In this document: one piece after another, positions 35,660 through 44,559 of the stretch
How positions within the stretch are numbered: position 1 is the stretch's first letter
How the letters are laid out: every line of letters begins with the position of its first letter
Assembly: GCA_003212315.1 (NCBI GenBank)
Contig: QCQB01000008.1
Coordinates: 1-64,000, forward strand
Source: SAR116 cluster bacterium AG-447-C21
GTDB taxonomy: Bacteria > Pseudomonadota > Alphaproteobacteria > Thalassobaculales > Thalassobaculaceae
Direction of reading: 5' to 3'
Length of the DNA stretch: 64,000 nt
The notes under the pieces: generated by a model
The model's input: the letters and a program-made list of their open reading frames with translations, nothing else
Told to the model about the DNA's origin: nothing
The model's database searches: none
Translations under genes and position numbers: made by a program

Positions 35660-37570
35660 TTAATAATTTTCCGATTTGAATTCTGGAATTATTTTCTTTA
35701 GAAGTCCTATAGAAGTTTTTTTATCATCAGCATAAACGGCCTCTTTCAGTTGTCTAAGTTCTGCTTCCAATGTTGTCATTTCTTGGAACCGTGGGGCGGC
35801 TGCGTTAATACCTGTTACGGAGGTGGGAGTTAACGGTTCTTCAGGATGGAATAATTCTTCATGCAATTTCTCTCCTGACCGAATGCCCGTAAAGTCTATT
35901 TTGATGTCTTCATGAGGCTTGAGCCCAGATAACCTTATAAGTTGCTCGGCTAAATCTAATATTTTGAGAGGCTGCCCCATTTCGAGAACACTTATCCCTC
36001 CTTTTTCGCTAGAATTTTGGGATTTCGGAAGAGCCGCAGCTTGGAGGACCAGCGAAACAGCTTCCCTTACCGTCATAAAATAACGGGTCATTTCTGGATG
36101 AGTAACGGTGACTGGCCCACCGGCGGCAATCTGTCTTTCGAACAATGGAATTACCGAACCTGTTGACCCCAGCACATTACCAAAACGAACCGTTAGAAAA
36201 CGCGTCTTATGTTTTTCAGCAGTATCGAAGCTTTGGCAAATAGACTCTGCAGCCCGTTTAGTCGCCCCCATAATATTTGTAGGATCGACGGCTTTATCCG
36301 TGGAAATAAGCACCATAGTTTTTACACTATTTTTTAAAGCAGCCCTCGCTACATTCCACGTACCTATGACATTGGTATTGATCCCCTCAATTGGATTACT
36401 TTCGACCAATGGCACATGTTTTAATGCTGCTGAATGAATAACAATATCAGGAGAAAATTCATTCATTACTTTTTGGATTTTTACTTCATCACGAACATCT
36501 CCTAAAATAACTTGAGGTTTAAGGTGAGGGTATAACTCACTTAGGGTAAGCTCTATCTGATAGATTAGAAATTCCGAATTATCCAAAATAATAATTTCAC
36601 TTGGCTCTAAGCTGGCTATTTGCCGCGCCAACTCGCTGCCAATGGTCCCTCCCGCCCCTGTTATTAGGACCTTACTGCCATTAAAAAGTGCTTCTACATT
36701 TGTCATATCTAGGATTTTTTGTGGTCTTCCAAGCACATCTTCCACCTCAATCGGTTTTATAGAAAAGCTGTTACTATCGGTGACTATTTTTCCCAACTCC
36801 GTTAGATCTGGAACCCGGGAAACTGGGACCCCAATCTCCTCTGCAGCTAAGGTGATTTGTCTCACCGCCTCTCCCTTTATTTTTGAATTTGTTATCACTA
36901 TCCTTTGTGGACCAATCCCCCTATTACATAGATCTTTAAAAACTCTGGATATTTCATCAATATTCCCAAGAATCGGAACACCACGAATATTTCTTCCAAT
37001 ACGACCACCTTCTTCGTCAATAATTCCTACCACCCTATACGGAATTTGATTTCCTCTTGTCATTTCTCGAATAAATACGTCGGTTCCATCGCCCGCGCCA
37101 ATAAGTAAAACGGGGGTTCGTTTATGACCATTCTTCTCAAGTAGGACGCTCAACTCACCATCTTTACAGAACCGGTAGACAAACCTCGGCGCAGCAATCA
37201 TTACCGTTAATACGAATATCTGGATAAAAAGAAACGATCTGGGTAATTCATCCAATCGATTGTAAATGAATTGGCAGGCTACAAAAACTATTACAGTTAA
37301 GATTACCGCACGAAATATTCGGCCAAGATCTCCAATCGATGCATAACGCCAGATAATCCTATCTAAACGCATCCACAAGAATACAACAGCAGAAACAATA
37401 GTAAAAATTGTAATACCACTGAAAATTGTGTCCCGTGGCCAAGAAATAATGTCGGAACCCAATCTTAAATACAGTGCAACAATAAACGATATAGCAGACA
37501 TAGCTACATCGTGTGCATAGCTAAACAAGACCCGTCTTAACCTATCTATAGTCAAGATATTCTTCCTCAC
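35660..37570 (-). CDS. Membrane-bound nucleoside-diphosphate-sugar 4,6-dehydratase (PglF/WbpM/CapD family)
   Basis: A 636-residue enzyme. About four membrane helices fill residues 15-130, then a first Rossmann-like domain (LLIGAGDGTDVF) and a C-terminal SDR domain with ITGAGGTIGSELARQI. In the active site the usual YxxxK is replaced by Met-x-x-x-Lys in NIMGATKRAAE, the pattern of UDP-GlcNAc 4,6-dehydratases. It would make a 4-keto-6-deoxy sugar for surface glycans. GTG 37570 is used; a TTG at 37555 with AGGAAG upstream is an alternative. Last gene in the surface-sugar group. Confidence 0.9.
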   Translation of the reverse strand: MRKNILTIDRLRRVLFSYAHDVAMSAISFIVALYLRLGSDIISWPRDTIFSGITIFTIVSAVVFLWMRLDRIIWRYASIGDLGRIFRAVILTVIVFVACQFIYNRLDELPRSFLFIQIFVLTVMIAAPRFVYRFCKDGELSVLLEKNGHKRTPVLLIGAGDGTDVFIREMTRGNQIPYRVVGIIDEEGGRIGRNIRGVPILGNIDEISRVFKDLCNRGIGPQRIVITNSKIKGEAVRQITLAAEEIGVPVSRVPDLTELGKIVTDSNSFSIKPIEVEDVLGRPQKILDMTNVEALFNGSKVLITGAGGTIGSELARQIASLEPSEIIILDNSEFLIYQIELTLSELYPHLKPQVILGDVRDEVKIQKVMNEFSPDIVIHSAALKHVPLVESNPIEGINTNVIGTWNVARAALKNSVKTMVLISTDKAVDPTNIMGATKRAAESICQSFDTAEKHKTRFLTVRFGNVLGSTGSVIPLFERQIAAGGPVTVTHPEMTRYFMTVREAVSLVLQAAALPKSQNSSEKGGISVLEMGQPLKILDLAEQLIRLSGLKPHEDIKIDFTGIRSGEKLHEELFHPEEPLTPTSVTGINAAAPRFQEMTTLEAELRQLKEAVYADDKKTSIGLLKKIIPEFKSENY

Positions 37571-37608
37571 GTTAAATTAACTGAAAGCGAGTGAAATAAA
37601 GTGATTTG

Positions 37609-38565
37609 TTACATTAATTTTTGTTTTATATGAAACACGGTCTTCCTTAAACCTTCTTCAGTATTGAATGGAGGGTTCCAACCAAGAGTGTTTAATATTT
37701 CACTATTGTCAATTTCTAAAGATCCAAAAATTCGGTTGGCATGTTTTGGTAGAAAGAATGTCAAAATTTTCTGAATGATATGTCTGTTACAACTTGATAA
37801 ATGCACGTTTTTATTCAGGTTCGCCAATATTACCGAGCATAACGTAGTGGTAGACGGCATCAGTGGATCTCGAACAAAGAAAATATGGGATTCTGTAGTA
37901 AGATCATCCACACAGTAGCTTATAGCTGATGCAAGATTTTCAATAAAAATTAAAGACCTCTTGTTTTTTAAACCACCCAGGGGCAAAAACCCAACCGGCA
38001 ACCAATCCAAAAACTTTATCATCGAATAGATATTCCCAGAATTTCCTGGGCCATAGACAATTGGTGGTCGAATAACAGTTAACGGTAGATCCTTTTTTCT
38101 ACTTATTTGGAAGAGACCAAGCTCTGCTTGCAATTTACTTTTGCCGTAAGAAGTTTTTGGAGAAGGAATACTATCAGTTTTAAAAACTTCATCCTGTGTA
38201 AATTCTCCATTAACTTTAGTTGAACTGATGAAAATCATTCTTCGGACAGCATTTTTTGCCGCAGCTTCAGCTATTGATAAGCTGCCATCAACTATCACTT
38301 CTTCATATTCCCTAATTTGTTGTTTATTAGCTTTATCGGTTGCGATAGGTGACGCTAAATGCAGAACCACATCAATATCAGCAAGTAACATCCGCCAATC
38401 CTGTTCCGCATCCGCACTAGAAACGTGTGTGATTTTATCAATGAAAGGTAATTCATTTATCCCGGCATCGCGAATAAAACCATGAACATAATATCCCTTC
38501 TTCGAGAGCACTCTGCTTACAGCCCTCCCCACGAAACCATTTGCGCCTATGATTGCAACACGCAT
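37609..38565 (-). CDS. NAD-dependent epimerase/dehydratase (WbpV-like sugar-nucleotide reductase)
   Basis: Extended SDR protein of 318 residues. AIIGANGFVGRAVSRVL binds NAD(P); the catalytic YGKSK motif follows SSTKVNGE. In surface-glycan clusters this family, beside a WecA/WbpL-type transferase and a 4,6-dehydratase, often reduces the 4-keto intermediate to UDP-QuiNAc or a related sugar. This pathway placement is inferred from neighbours. Sits 38 bases upstream of the dehydratase on the same strand. Confidence 0.85.
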   Translation of the reverse strand: MRVAIIGANGFVGRAVSRVLSKKGYYVHGFIRDAGINELPFIDKITHVSSADAEQDWRMLLADIDVVLHLASPIATDKANKQQIREYEEVIVDGSLSIAEAAAKNAVRRMIFISSTKVNGEFTQDEVFKTDSIPSPKTSYGKSKLQAELGLFQISRKKDLPLTVIRPPIVYGPGNSGNIYSMIKFLDWLPVGFLPLGGLKNKRSLIFIENLASAISYCVDDLTTESHIFFVRDPLMPSTTTLCSVILANLNKNVHLSSCNRHIIQKILTFFLPKHANRIFGSLEIDNSEILNTLGWNPPFNTEEGLRKTVFHIKQKLM

Positions 38566-38581
38566 ACCCTAGTTCCCAAAA

Positions 38582-39604
38582 TCAGCTAACTTTTTGTTTT
38601 CTTAACATCCAAAGAAAAAGAATTCCTATTACGATCCCACTGGCAATTAAAGCAAAGATTGGCTTAGACCCAGCTAACATCAAAGCTATCAATAACAATA
38701 ATATATTTACCACCAATACCGCTAGACATACGGTTGAATGGGAAGCACCATTTTGAACTGCTTTTTGATAAAAATGATCCCTATGTGCTTCAAATATATT
38801 TTTTCTTTTAAGTATTCGCCCCCCTAATGTTATCGAGGCATCAGCTAAATAATACCCTGGCAAAATCAAAATTATAACTAGCAAGCTATGATGAGATATA
38901 GTCTCCGGTGTAATCGAGATGAGACACCATCCAATCAAATATCCTAGTGGGATACTGCCAACGTCACCCAGAAAAACTTTAGCGGGAGCCCAATTCCAGA
39001 CAAGAAAACCCAAGGCAGACGCCATGAATACTATTGATGGTCCAAGCACTTGCTCATTGATAATCCCGGTCACTGAAAAAACAGCTAACCCGAGACCTAA
39101 CACAAAAACTTCAACACCTGTTAAACCATCAATTCCGTCCATAAAATTAAATAAATTTATGAACCACAGCCATAAAAGTCCTGTAAGTAATATATCTAGT
39201 TCTATATCCAACCAGTTTCTAAATATTCCTCCTGTTTCGGAAATAATCCAAAACCCCGGGAACATAAAAACAATCTGGAAGATCAATTTTGAGGCTGCAG
39301 GCAAACCTCGAATATCGTCTATAAAACAGACTATGGCTAAGCCGAAAGAACTGCCAAGAATAATTACATCATGGGAGTTTAGAGTTTGAGTGAAAGTACG
39401 ATCAACTATCCATCCAATTATAATAGAACTGACGATACCTATCCCGCCCCCTCTTGGGGTAGATATAATATGGCTACTTCTTTCATTTGGAATATCCAAA
39501 ATATTATTTTTTTTTAATAATTTGACTAAAAACCCAGTTAGAATGACACTACAGCCAAAAACTACAACAGCGACTGCGATTAGCCGTACCGTATCATCCG
39601 TCAT
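38582..39604 (-). CDS. Glycosyltransferase 4 family, WecA/WbpL-like undecaprenyl-phosphate sugar-1-phosphate transferase
   Basis: Polytopic membrane enzyme of 340 residues with about ten hydrophobic segments. The catalytic loops are DIPNERSSH, FIDDIRGLP, NFMDGIDGLTG and LGDVGSIPLGYL, as in MraY/WecA relatives. It would load the first sugar-phosphate onto undecaprenyl phosphate to begin a surface polysaccharide. ATG 39604 is preferred to an in-frame TTG at 39619. It lies 16 bases from the epimerase gene, so the three glycan genes form one unit. Confidence 0.9.
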   Translation of the reverse strand: MTDDTVRLIAVAVVVFGCSVILTGFLVKLLKKNNILDIPNERSSHIISTPRGGGIGIVSSIIIGWIVDRTFTQTLNSHDVIILGSSFGLAIVCFIDDIRGLPAASKLIFQIVFMFPGFWIISETGGIFRNWLDIELDILLTGLLWLWFINLFNFMDGIDGLTGVEVFVLGLGLAVFSVTGIINEQVLGPSIVFMASALGFLVWNWAPAKVFLGDVGSIPLGYLIGWCLISITPETISHHSLLVIILILPGYYLADASITLGGRILKRKNIFEAHRDHFYQKAVQNGASHSTVCLAVLVVNILLLLIALMLAGSKPIFALIASGIVIGILFLWMLRKQKVS

Positions 39605-39642
39605 AGTTTGTTCGCACAACGACTATATTTATGTAAATCAAT

Positions 39643-40437
39643 TTACTTAGTCTCTGCATTAGTTCTGAGATCTTGTTGAAAATCGAAAGTATCTGGATTA
39701 ATTATCAATTCACTTACGGAGAGGCTCGCTGCTTTTAAAAGCTCGTTGCCTTTCTCTTTCGAGGCATAGGTTGGGTCACCAATAACTCCATTACTCGTAA
39801 CATGACTTAACGACCGCCACCTATAAGCGCTGCGGCCTGCTTTTATAAACGATAAATCAGATGACCCCTTGCAACTAGCAAGATCCGCAGTGTCAACTAA
39901 TTCTGGTTCTAACGACATCATCATTGATGTTTCTGCCTCACAGGCATGCAACACGTTATGCTGGGCCGTCAAGATTTTAGAAAACCTTTCCTCAGCCTCT
40001 AACCAGTACGTAGCCGCAACAATAGGAAGCCCCAGTTCCAAAGTAATATCTTGAGCTATGATCTCACTGGCGCTTATATTTCCACCGTGACCATTTAAAA
40101 TTAAAAATTTTGTAAACCCATTCCGCGATACACTCTCTATAACTCCTCGTATCACCATATGGAATGTTGTGGTATCTAACGTTACGGTCCCACCAAATTC
40201 CATATGATGCTCTGATAATCCATGCCATATAGTCGGAAGAACCAAAGTTGGTTGACCTGACTTACTACTCTCAATGGCAGATAGACGGCCCACCTCCGCC
40301 ACCAAACGACTATCGACCATTACTGGAAGATGCGGACCATGTTGCTCAATAGCGGCTATTGGTAATATAACGACAGTCTGCTGTTCTGCTAACTCCCTGA
40401 TTTGATGAGCTTTTAAGCGTGACCACTCTACTTCCAT
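39643..40437 (-). CDS. Creatininase-family metal-dependent amidohydrolase
   Basis: A 264-residue protein. Glu31, His33 and Asp42 (AAIEQHGPHLPVMVD) together with LNGHGGN and CEAETS form the two-metal site of the creatininase family. Members include creatininase, formamide hydrolases and MftE-type peptidases; no choice can be made here. A strong GGGAGG precedes the ATG. It lies between the heparinase-like gene and the glycan genes on the same strand. Confidence 0.88.
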   Translation of the reverse strand: MEVEWSRLKAHQIRELAEQQTVVILPIAAIEQHGPHLPVMVDSRLVAEVGRLSAIESSKSGQPTLVLPTIWHGLSEHHMEFGGTVTLDTTTFHMVIRGVIESVSRNGFTKFLILNGHGGNISASEIIAQDITLELGLPIVAATYWLEAEERFSKILTAQHNVLHACEAETSMMMSLEPELVDTADLASCKGSSDLSFIKAGRSAYRWRSLSHVTSNGVIGDPTYASKEKGNELLKAASLSVSELIINPDTFDFQQDLRTNAETK

Positions 40438-40496
40438 AAATATAAACCTCCCACCACATATTAAATTAAACTAATCAGTAATTTTATTTACAGGTT

Positions 40497-42110
40497 CTAA
40501 TCTTCGCGGCGAAACGCCCATTTGACAATAATTTTCCCCTCATCGCGGATCCCTTCTAAACACTTATTCACAACAAGCTGTTCGGATTTTTGGCGCAACG
40601 CAGAACCAAAATAAATACTATCCTCCAATTTTAAGTTACCATCTGTCCTAAAACTCCACACATTCCCAGAGTGAGGACGCAATAGTGCGGACGACCCTCT
40701 CTGAATAAGTGACGTTCTTACCCTAGGATGAAGGTGAAATCTTATAATTGCGTTCAATGGTAGATCACCTGGTTCTCCAGTGTAAATCAACTGATCTTCA
40801 CCACGAATGTCATTGCCCGATGACGCTAAATAGAAACTTCTATGATGCATAATTCCCATATTTGGCAGATACCCATTATGGCTTCCATCCAGTAATATAT
40901 CACCATCGACTGTTTCTCTATTGAATGAAACGGTAATAGCCTGGGGAACTCTAGCGGTCGTTTTGGCAATATGAGAGGCATTGATATTATCAATCGTAAG
41001 CATGGAGTGAGCTACAGACGACTTCAAAGGTTCTTTTAACGCTGTGTCTCCCGGGCTAGTGCCACAATTTACCACGAGCCTCTGTTTTCCAATGCTGAGT
41101 TCGAATGAAAGGGGACTTGCATGGGAACTGAGGCCGTTATCTTCCGTTGTCCCAGTGTCAACTATTAAAATAGACTTCCCGGCGCTAAGCCTTTGAAAAC
41201 CGGTAGCCGGGGCATCCGTTACTGTTTTCCTCCGCGATTCCGATAAGGCTATCACAGCTTCGAACAAAGACACTCCACCTTCCTTAGAGCCATGAAACAG
41301 TGCCAGTTTACCATCCCCATGTCTCCACAACCGCAGCATCGCTGCCATACTAGCGATTTTTTCCGTTAATTCATTTGGTATATCTCGATTAGATGCTCTG
41401 AAGCAATTTCGGATATCTATCAATGCCATAACAAACTCAATTTGTATGGCTGGAGAACGAGATATATGCCCACCATCTGGATTGATTTGAACAATTAATT
41501 CTTTTAACAACCACCGTTCTAATAAAGCGATACGATCAAGGCTCAGATTAAAAGCAACAAGCGCCGTAATCAGGCCTTTTATTGCTCGTATACGTTTTAT
41601 GCCAATATCTGTGTAATGAAAATCGGATATTCCATGTTCTAATTGACGATGAACACTTTCCAAAACCCTAGAACGAAATTCTTCATTCGCAGACCCACAA
41701 AAAAAATCATACATACCAATCCAAGCTGATATGCGTTCCCCTAAGACATCACCTCTCCAATATAACGAATGCCATTTTTCACACTCATCTAACCAACTCC
41801 CCACCATTTGTCGTGCAGTTAACCTGGCAGCTTCCCCGCCTTGTGCGCGCAAGTGACGAAGCCACGAAAACCCATGAAGAGACTCTAAACTTAGAGGATC
41901 ATCTGGCATTATTTTCCAAAGCTGTTTATGCGAGCTAGCAACCACGCCTACTATTTTGCCATCAATAATTTCTCGACCCACTTCAGGTTCCCCCGGCCAT
42001 AGATCGTTAATGGCAATGTTAATTTCTCTTGAAGCGAATTTCCGTAAACGCCAACCGTAAAAAGGAGTGTTAAAGTAAAATTCCCTTAAGGGTCTTAGTA
42101 ATTTTGACAT
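40497..42110 (-). CDS. Heparinase II/III-family protein
   Basis: A 537-residue protein with an alpha-toroid N-terminal half and a C-terminal beta-sandwich (GLSSHASPLSFELS, LVVNCGTSPGD). This alphaproteobacterial branch is regularly found next to rsmB and purine genes and its substrate is unknown; despite the name, heparin cleavage is not implied. No signal peptide is visible at the N-terminus. It follows rpe by eight bases. Confidence 0.85.
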   Translation of the reverse strand: MSKLLRPLREFYFNTPFYGWRLRKFASREINIAINDLWPGEPEVGREIIDGKIVGVVASSHKQLWKIMPDDPLSLESLHGFSWLRHLRAQGGEAARLTARQMVGSWLDECEKWHSLYWRGDVLGERISAWIGMYDFFCGSANEEFRSRVLESVHRQLEHGISDFHYTDIGIKRIRAIKGLITALVAFNLSLDRIALLERWLLKELIVQINPDGGHISRSPAIQIEFVMALIDIRNCFRASNRDIPNELTEKIASMAAMLRLWRHGDGKLALFHGSKEGGVSLFEAVIALSESRRKTVTDAPATGFQRLSAGKSILIVDTGTTEDNGLSSHASPLSFELSIGKQRLVVNCGTSPGDTALKEPLKSSVAHSMLTIDNINASHIAKTTARVPQAITVSFNRETVDGDILLDGSHNGYLPNMGIMHHRSFYLASSGNDIRGEDQLIYTGEPGDLPLNAIIRFHLHPRVRTSLIQRGSSALLRPHSGNVWSFRTDGNLKLEDSIYFGSALRQKSEQLVVNKCLEGIRDEGKIIVKWAFRRED

Positions 42111-42118
42111 TATCAGGC

Positions 42119-42781
42119 TTACCGATTTCTTAATTGCTCGATAGCCTTGGAGTAAGGCACTCCTTCCAATCGAAAAACAGAAGACCCAGCTACTAATATA
42201 TCCGCTCCAGCCTCTATCGACATTTTACCTGTTTTTTCGTTAATGCCTCCATCAACGGAAAGGCCAACCGGACGCTCAAGTTGATCAATTTTATCCCTAA
42301 TAGATGAAATTTTACTTAATTGGCTTTCTAAAAATCTTTGTCCTCCAAATCCAGGGTTTACGGTCATAACAAGAACCAAATCGAGAAGATCCCACAAATT
42401 ATCAAGCATCTCTATTGGCGTGCCCGGATTCAATGCAACGCCAGCTTTGATACCAAACCCTTGGATTTTTTGGAGAGTATTATGAATATGGGGCCCAGCT
42501 TCAACATGAACCGTCAACATATCTGACCCAGCTGCAACGAAAGCCTCTATGTAACTATCAACCGGCTCTATCATTAGATGCACATCAAATGGTAAGGAAC
42601 TAAATTTTCGTATCGAAGCAATAATATCTGGACCGAATGAGATATTTGGAACGAAATGGCCATCCATCACATCAAGATGAATGAGATCTGCCCCCATTTG
42701 CGAAACCGCTACAACCTCCTCACCCAACTTCGAAAAATCGGCAGCTAAAAGTGAGGGCGCTATACGAGGTTTATCTACCAT
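42119..42781 (-). CDS. rpe: Ribulose-phosphate 3-epimerase
   Basis: Interconverts ribulose 5-phosphate and xylulose 5-phosphate in the pentose phosphate pathway. TIM-barrel motifs are IAPSLLAADFSKLG, IHLDVMDGHFVPNISFG with metal ligands, VMTVNPGFGGQ and SVDGGIN. The length of 220 residues is normal. It lies between rsmB and the heparinase-like gene in the same direction. Confidence 0.97.
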   Translation of the reverse strand: MVDKPRIAPSLLAADFSKLGEEVVAVSQMGADLIHLDVMDGHFVPNISFGPDIIASIRKFSSLPFDVHLMIEPVDSYIEAFVAAGSDMLTVHVEAGPHIHNTLQKIQGFGIKAGVALNPGTPIEMLDNLWDLLDLVLVMTVNPGFGGQRFLESQLSKISSIRDKIDQLERPVGLSVDGGINEKTGKMSIEAGADILVAGSSVFRLEGVPYSKAIEQLRNR

Positions 42782-42844
42782 AGGTTTATGAGGTAACAGG
42801 TTGCAGGATAATTCGCAAGAGTGCGATGTTAGGTTTAAGAAAAA

Positions 42845-44140
42845 TCATTTACATATTAAACGCGACGCAAAAAACCCGTCGATTCCACCTAATTCTTTAA
42901 GAAAAAATGGCAATATTCTGAGGTCTCCCTTTTCATTAATAAAACAACTATACCCGCCCACTTCCTCTTTACTGATGGATTGACGCTCAAATGACCGATT
43001 AAGCTTTAAAAATTTCTCGATTTGTTGCTCGCCTTCCTCAGTTTGTATAGAACATGTGCAAAAAATAAGTTTGCCGCCCGGTTTCAGCAATTGAGCACCC
43101 GCTAGTAAAAGCTTCCATTGTAATTTCAATAGTTTTGCTAAATCATTGGTAGTCTTCGAATGTAAGATATCCGGATGCCTTCGAATTGTTCCCGTAGCAG
43201 AGCAAGGCGAGTCTATAAGTACCGCATCAAACTTTTTCTTTGGCTCCCATTCTGCAGCATCGGCGACTACTATATCAGCTTTCAAATTGAGCCGATTGAG
43301 ATTTTGTTCAAGGCGCTTCGTTCTACTAGTGGAGCGGTCAACGGCTATTACATCAGCACCCGCATTGGCTAGCTGAGCAGTCTTCCCACCTGGTGCAGCA
43401 CAGATATCTGCCACTTGCAACCCCGCCACATCGCCCAGAAGGAAAACCGGGATAGCTGCTGCCGCATCTTGAACCCACCACTCTCCTTCAGAAAAGCCCG
43501 CCATTTCTTCGACACGTCCATCAAACCTTCGGCGCAAGGATCCCAAAGAAAGAACGCTGGCATCTAATTTAGATGCCCATTTCTGGTGATTACTTTTAAT
43601 TGTGATGTCTAGCATCGGTTCCTGTAAGATTGCTTCTATTATCTTTTCTGTTGTAACTCTCCCATATGCATCTTCCCAACTCTGTGTCATCCAGGTTGGC
43701 ACGTTATTTTTTTCCGGGATTTGCTCGAGTGCACTTTCTCCTTCAGTAACAATTTTCCGTAAAATAGCGTTAGTTAAACCCTTTAGCTTTGGGAAACGCC
43801 TAGATCCAACCAATGTTACAGCGCTATCAACCGCCGCATGAGGCGGGAACTTTAAAAACAGAATTTCGGTAACTGCTACCCTTAAAATATCGTGAACAAC
43901 CGTAGCATTTTTTGGCAATGGCTTGTTCAAAAAACCTTCTAAAAGCAGATCGATTTGCCCTAATCGACGAAGGGCTGTTGTTACAATTTTTCTTACAAAT
44001 CTTCTATCCCGGCCAGATAATTTTTGAAATCCATCATGAAGGCTCATAGCGTCATCAAAAGACTTTTTTTTCGCCGTAACTGACCTCAGAAGGTCAAATG
44101 CTACACTTCGTGACGCTGAAATTTCGCGTTTTATGATCAT
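42845..44140 (-). CDS. rsmB: 16S rRNA m5C methyltransferase RsmB (Sun/Fmu family)
   Basis: Methylates C5 of a cytosine in 16S rRNA (position 967 in E. coli). An N-terminal NusB-like RNA-binding domain (about residues 1-140) precedes a SAM domain with ICAAPGGKTAQLA, DSPCSATGTIRRHPDI and CTCSIQTEEGE; the two cysteines of the last motifs are catalytic. The length of 431 residues is normal. First gene of a long minus-strand run. Confidence 0.94.
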   Translation of the reverse strand: MIIKREISASRSVAFDLLRSVTAKKKSFDDAMSLHDGFQKLSGRDRRFVRKIVTTALRRLGQIDLLLEGFLNKPLPKNATVVHDILRVAVTEILFLKFPPHAAVDSAVTLVGSRRFPKLKGLTNAILRKIVTEGESALEQIPEKNNVPTWMTQSWEDAYGRVTTEKIIEAILQEPMLDITIKSNHQKWASKLDASVLSLGSLRRRFDGRVEEMAGFSEGEWWVQDAAAAIPVFLLGDVAGLQVADICAAPGGKTAQLANAGADVIAVDRSTSRTKRLEQNLNRLNLKADIVVADAAEWEPKKKFDAVLIDSPCSATGTIRRHPDILHSKTTNDLAKLLKLQWKLLLAGAQLLKPGGKLIFCTCSIQTEEGEQQIEKFLKLNRSFERQSISKEEVGGYSCFINEKGDLRILPFFLKELGGIDGFFASRLICK

Positions 44141-44232
44141 CGATTAACCATCGCTTTAAATTATGCCATCCATAGCTTGGGTTCGACCACAATTGGTCTT
44201 GAATTTATCTCACATTAAACTAAATTCGTGTT

Positions 44233-44436
44233 ATGACACCGACTACACGAACATTCACTGAAAAAGTAACACCTGAGTCTCAGAAAACCAATCGCCCCAT
44301 CAAAGTGGTGAAGCCCGCCGATCTTAGTCCCAAGGCTAACTCAAGTAACGTTGAAAAGGAGTTCGGGGGATACGATGGCCCCGAACCTACACGCTTCGGA
44401 GATTGGGAACACAAGGGCCGTTGCACCGATTTCTGA
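44233..44436 (+). CDS. DUF1674 / SdhAF4-like protein
   Basis: A 67-residue protein with the conserved C-terminal motif EFGGYDGPEPTRFGDWEHKG and a closing RCTDF. The mitochondrial homolog SDHAF4 protects the flavinated SdhA subunit during succinate dehydrogenase assembly; a similar bacterial role is inferred. The basic, proline-rich first half looks disordered. Divergent from rsmB, a neighbourhood often seen in alphaproteobacteria. Confidence 0.88.
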   Translation: MTPTTRTFTEKVTPESQKTNRPIKVVKPADLSPKANSSNVEKEFGGYDGPEPTRFGDWEHKGRCTDF

Positions 44437-44559
44437 TAAGATTATCTTCCCATAATTTTGCTCGCAAACCGTTATTATGTTTCCGTGTGAATACCCCTAA
44501 ACGAGTGACCAAAGACGATCGGCAGTTCGTTTTTCCAATCTGATGTCCTCCAATGGAAC

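Noticed and set aside
36642-37049. A 135-residue plus-strand open frame opposite the 4,6-dehydratase
   Set aside because: It lies antisense to the conserved Rossmann and SDR motifs and has no ribosome site or recognisable domain.
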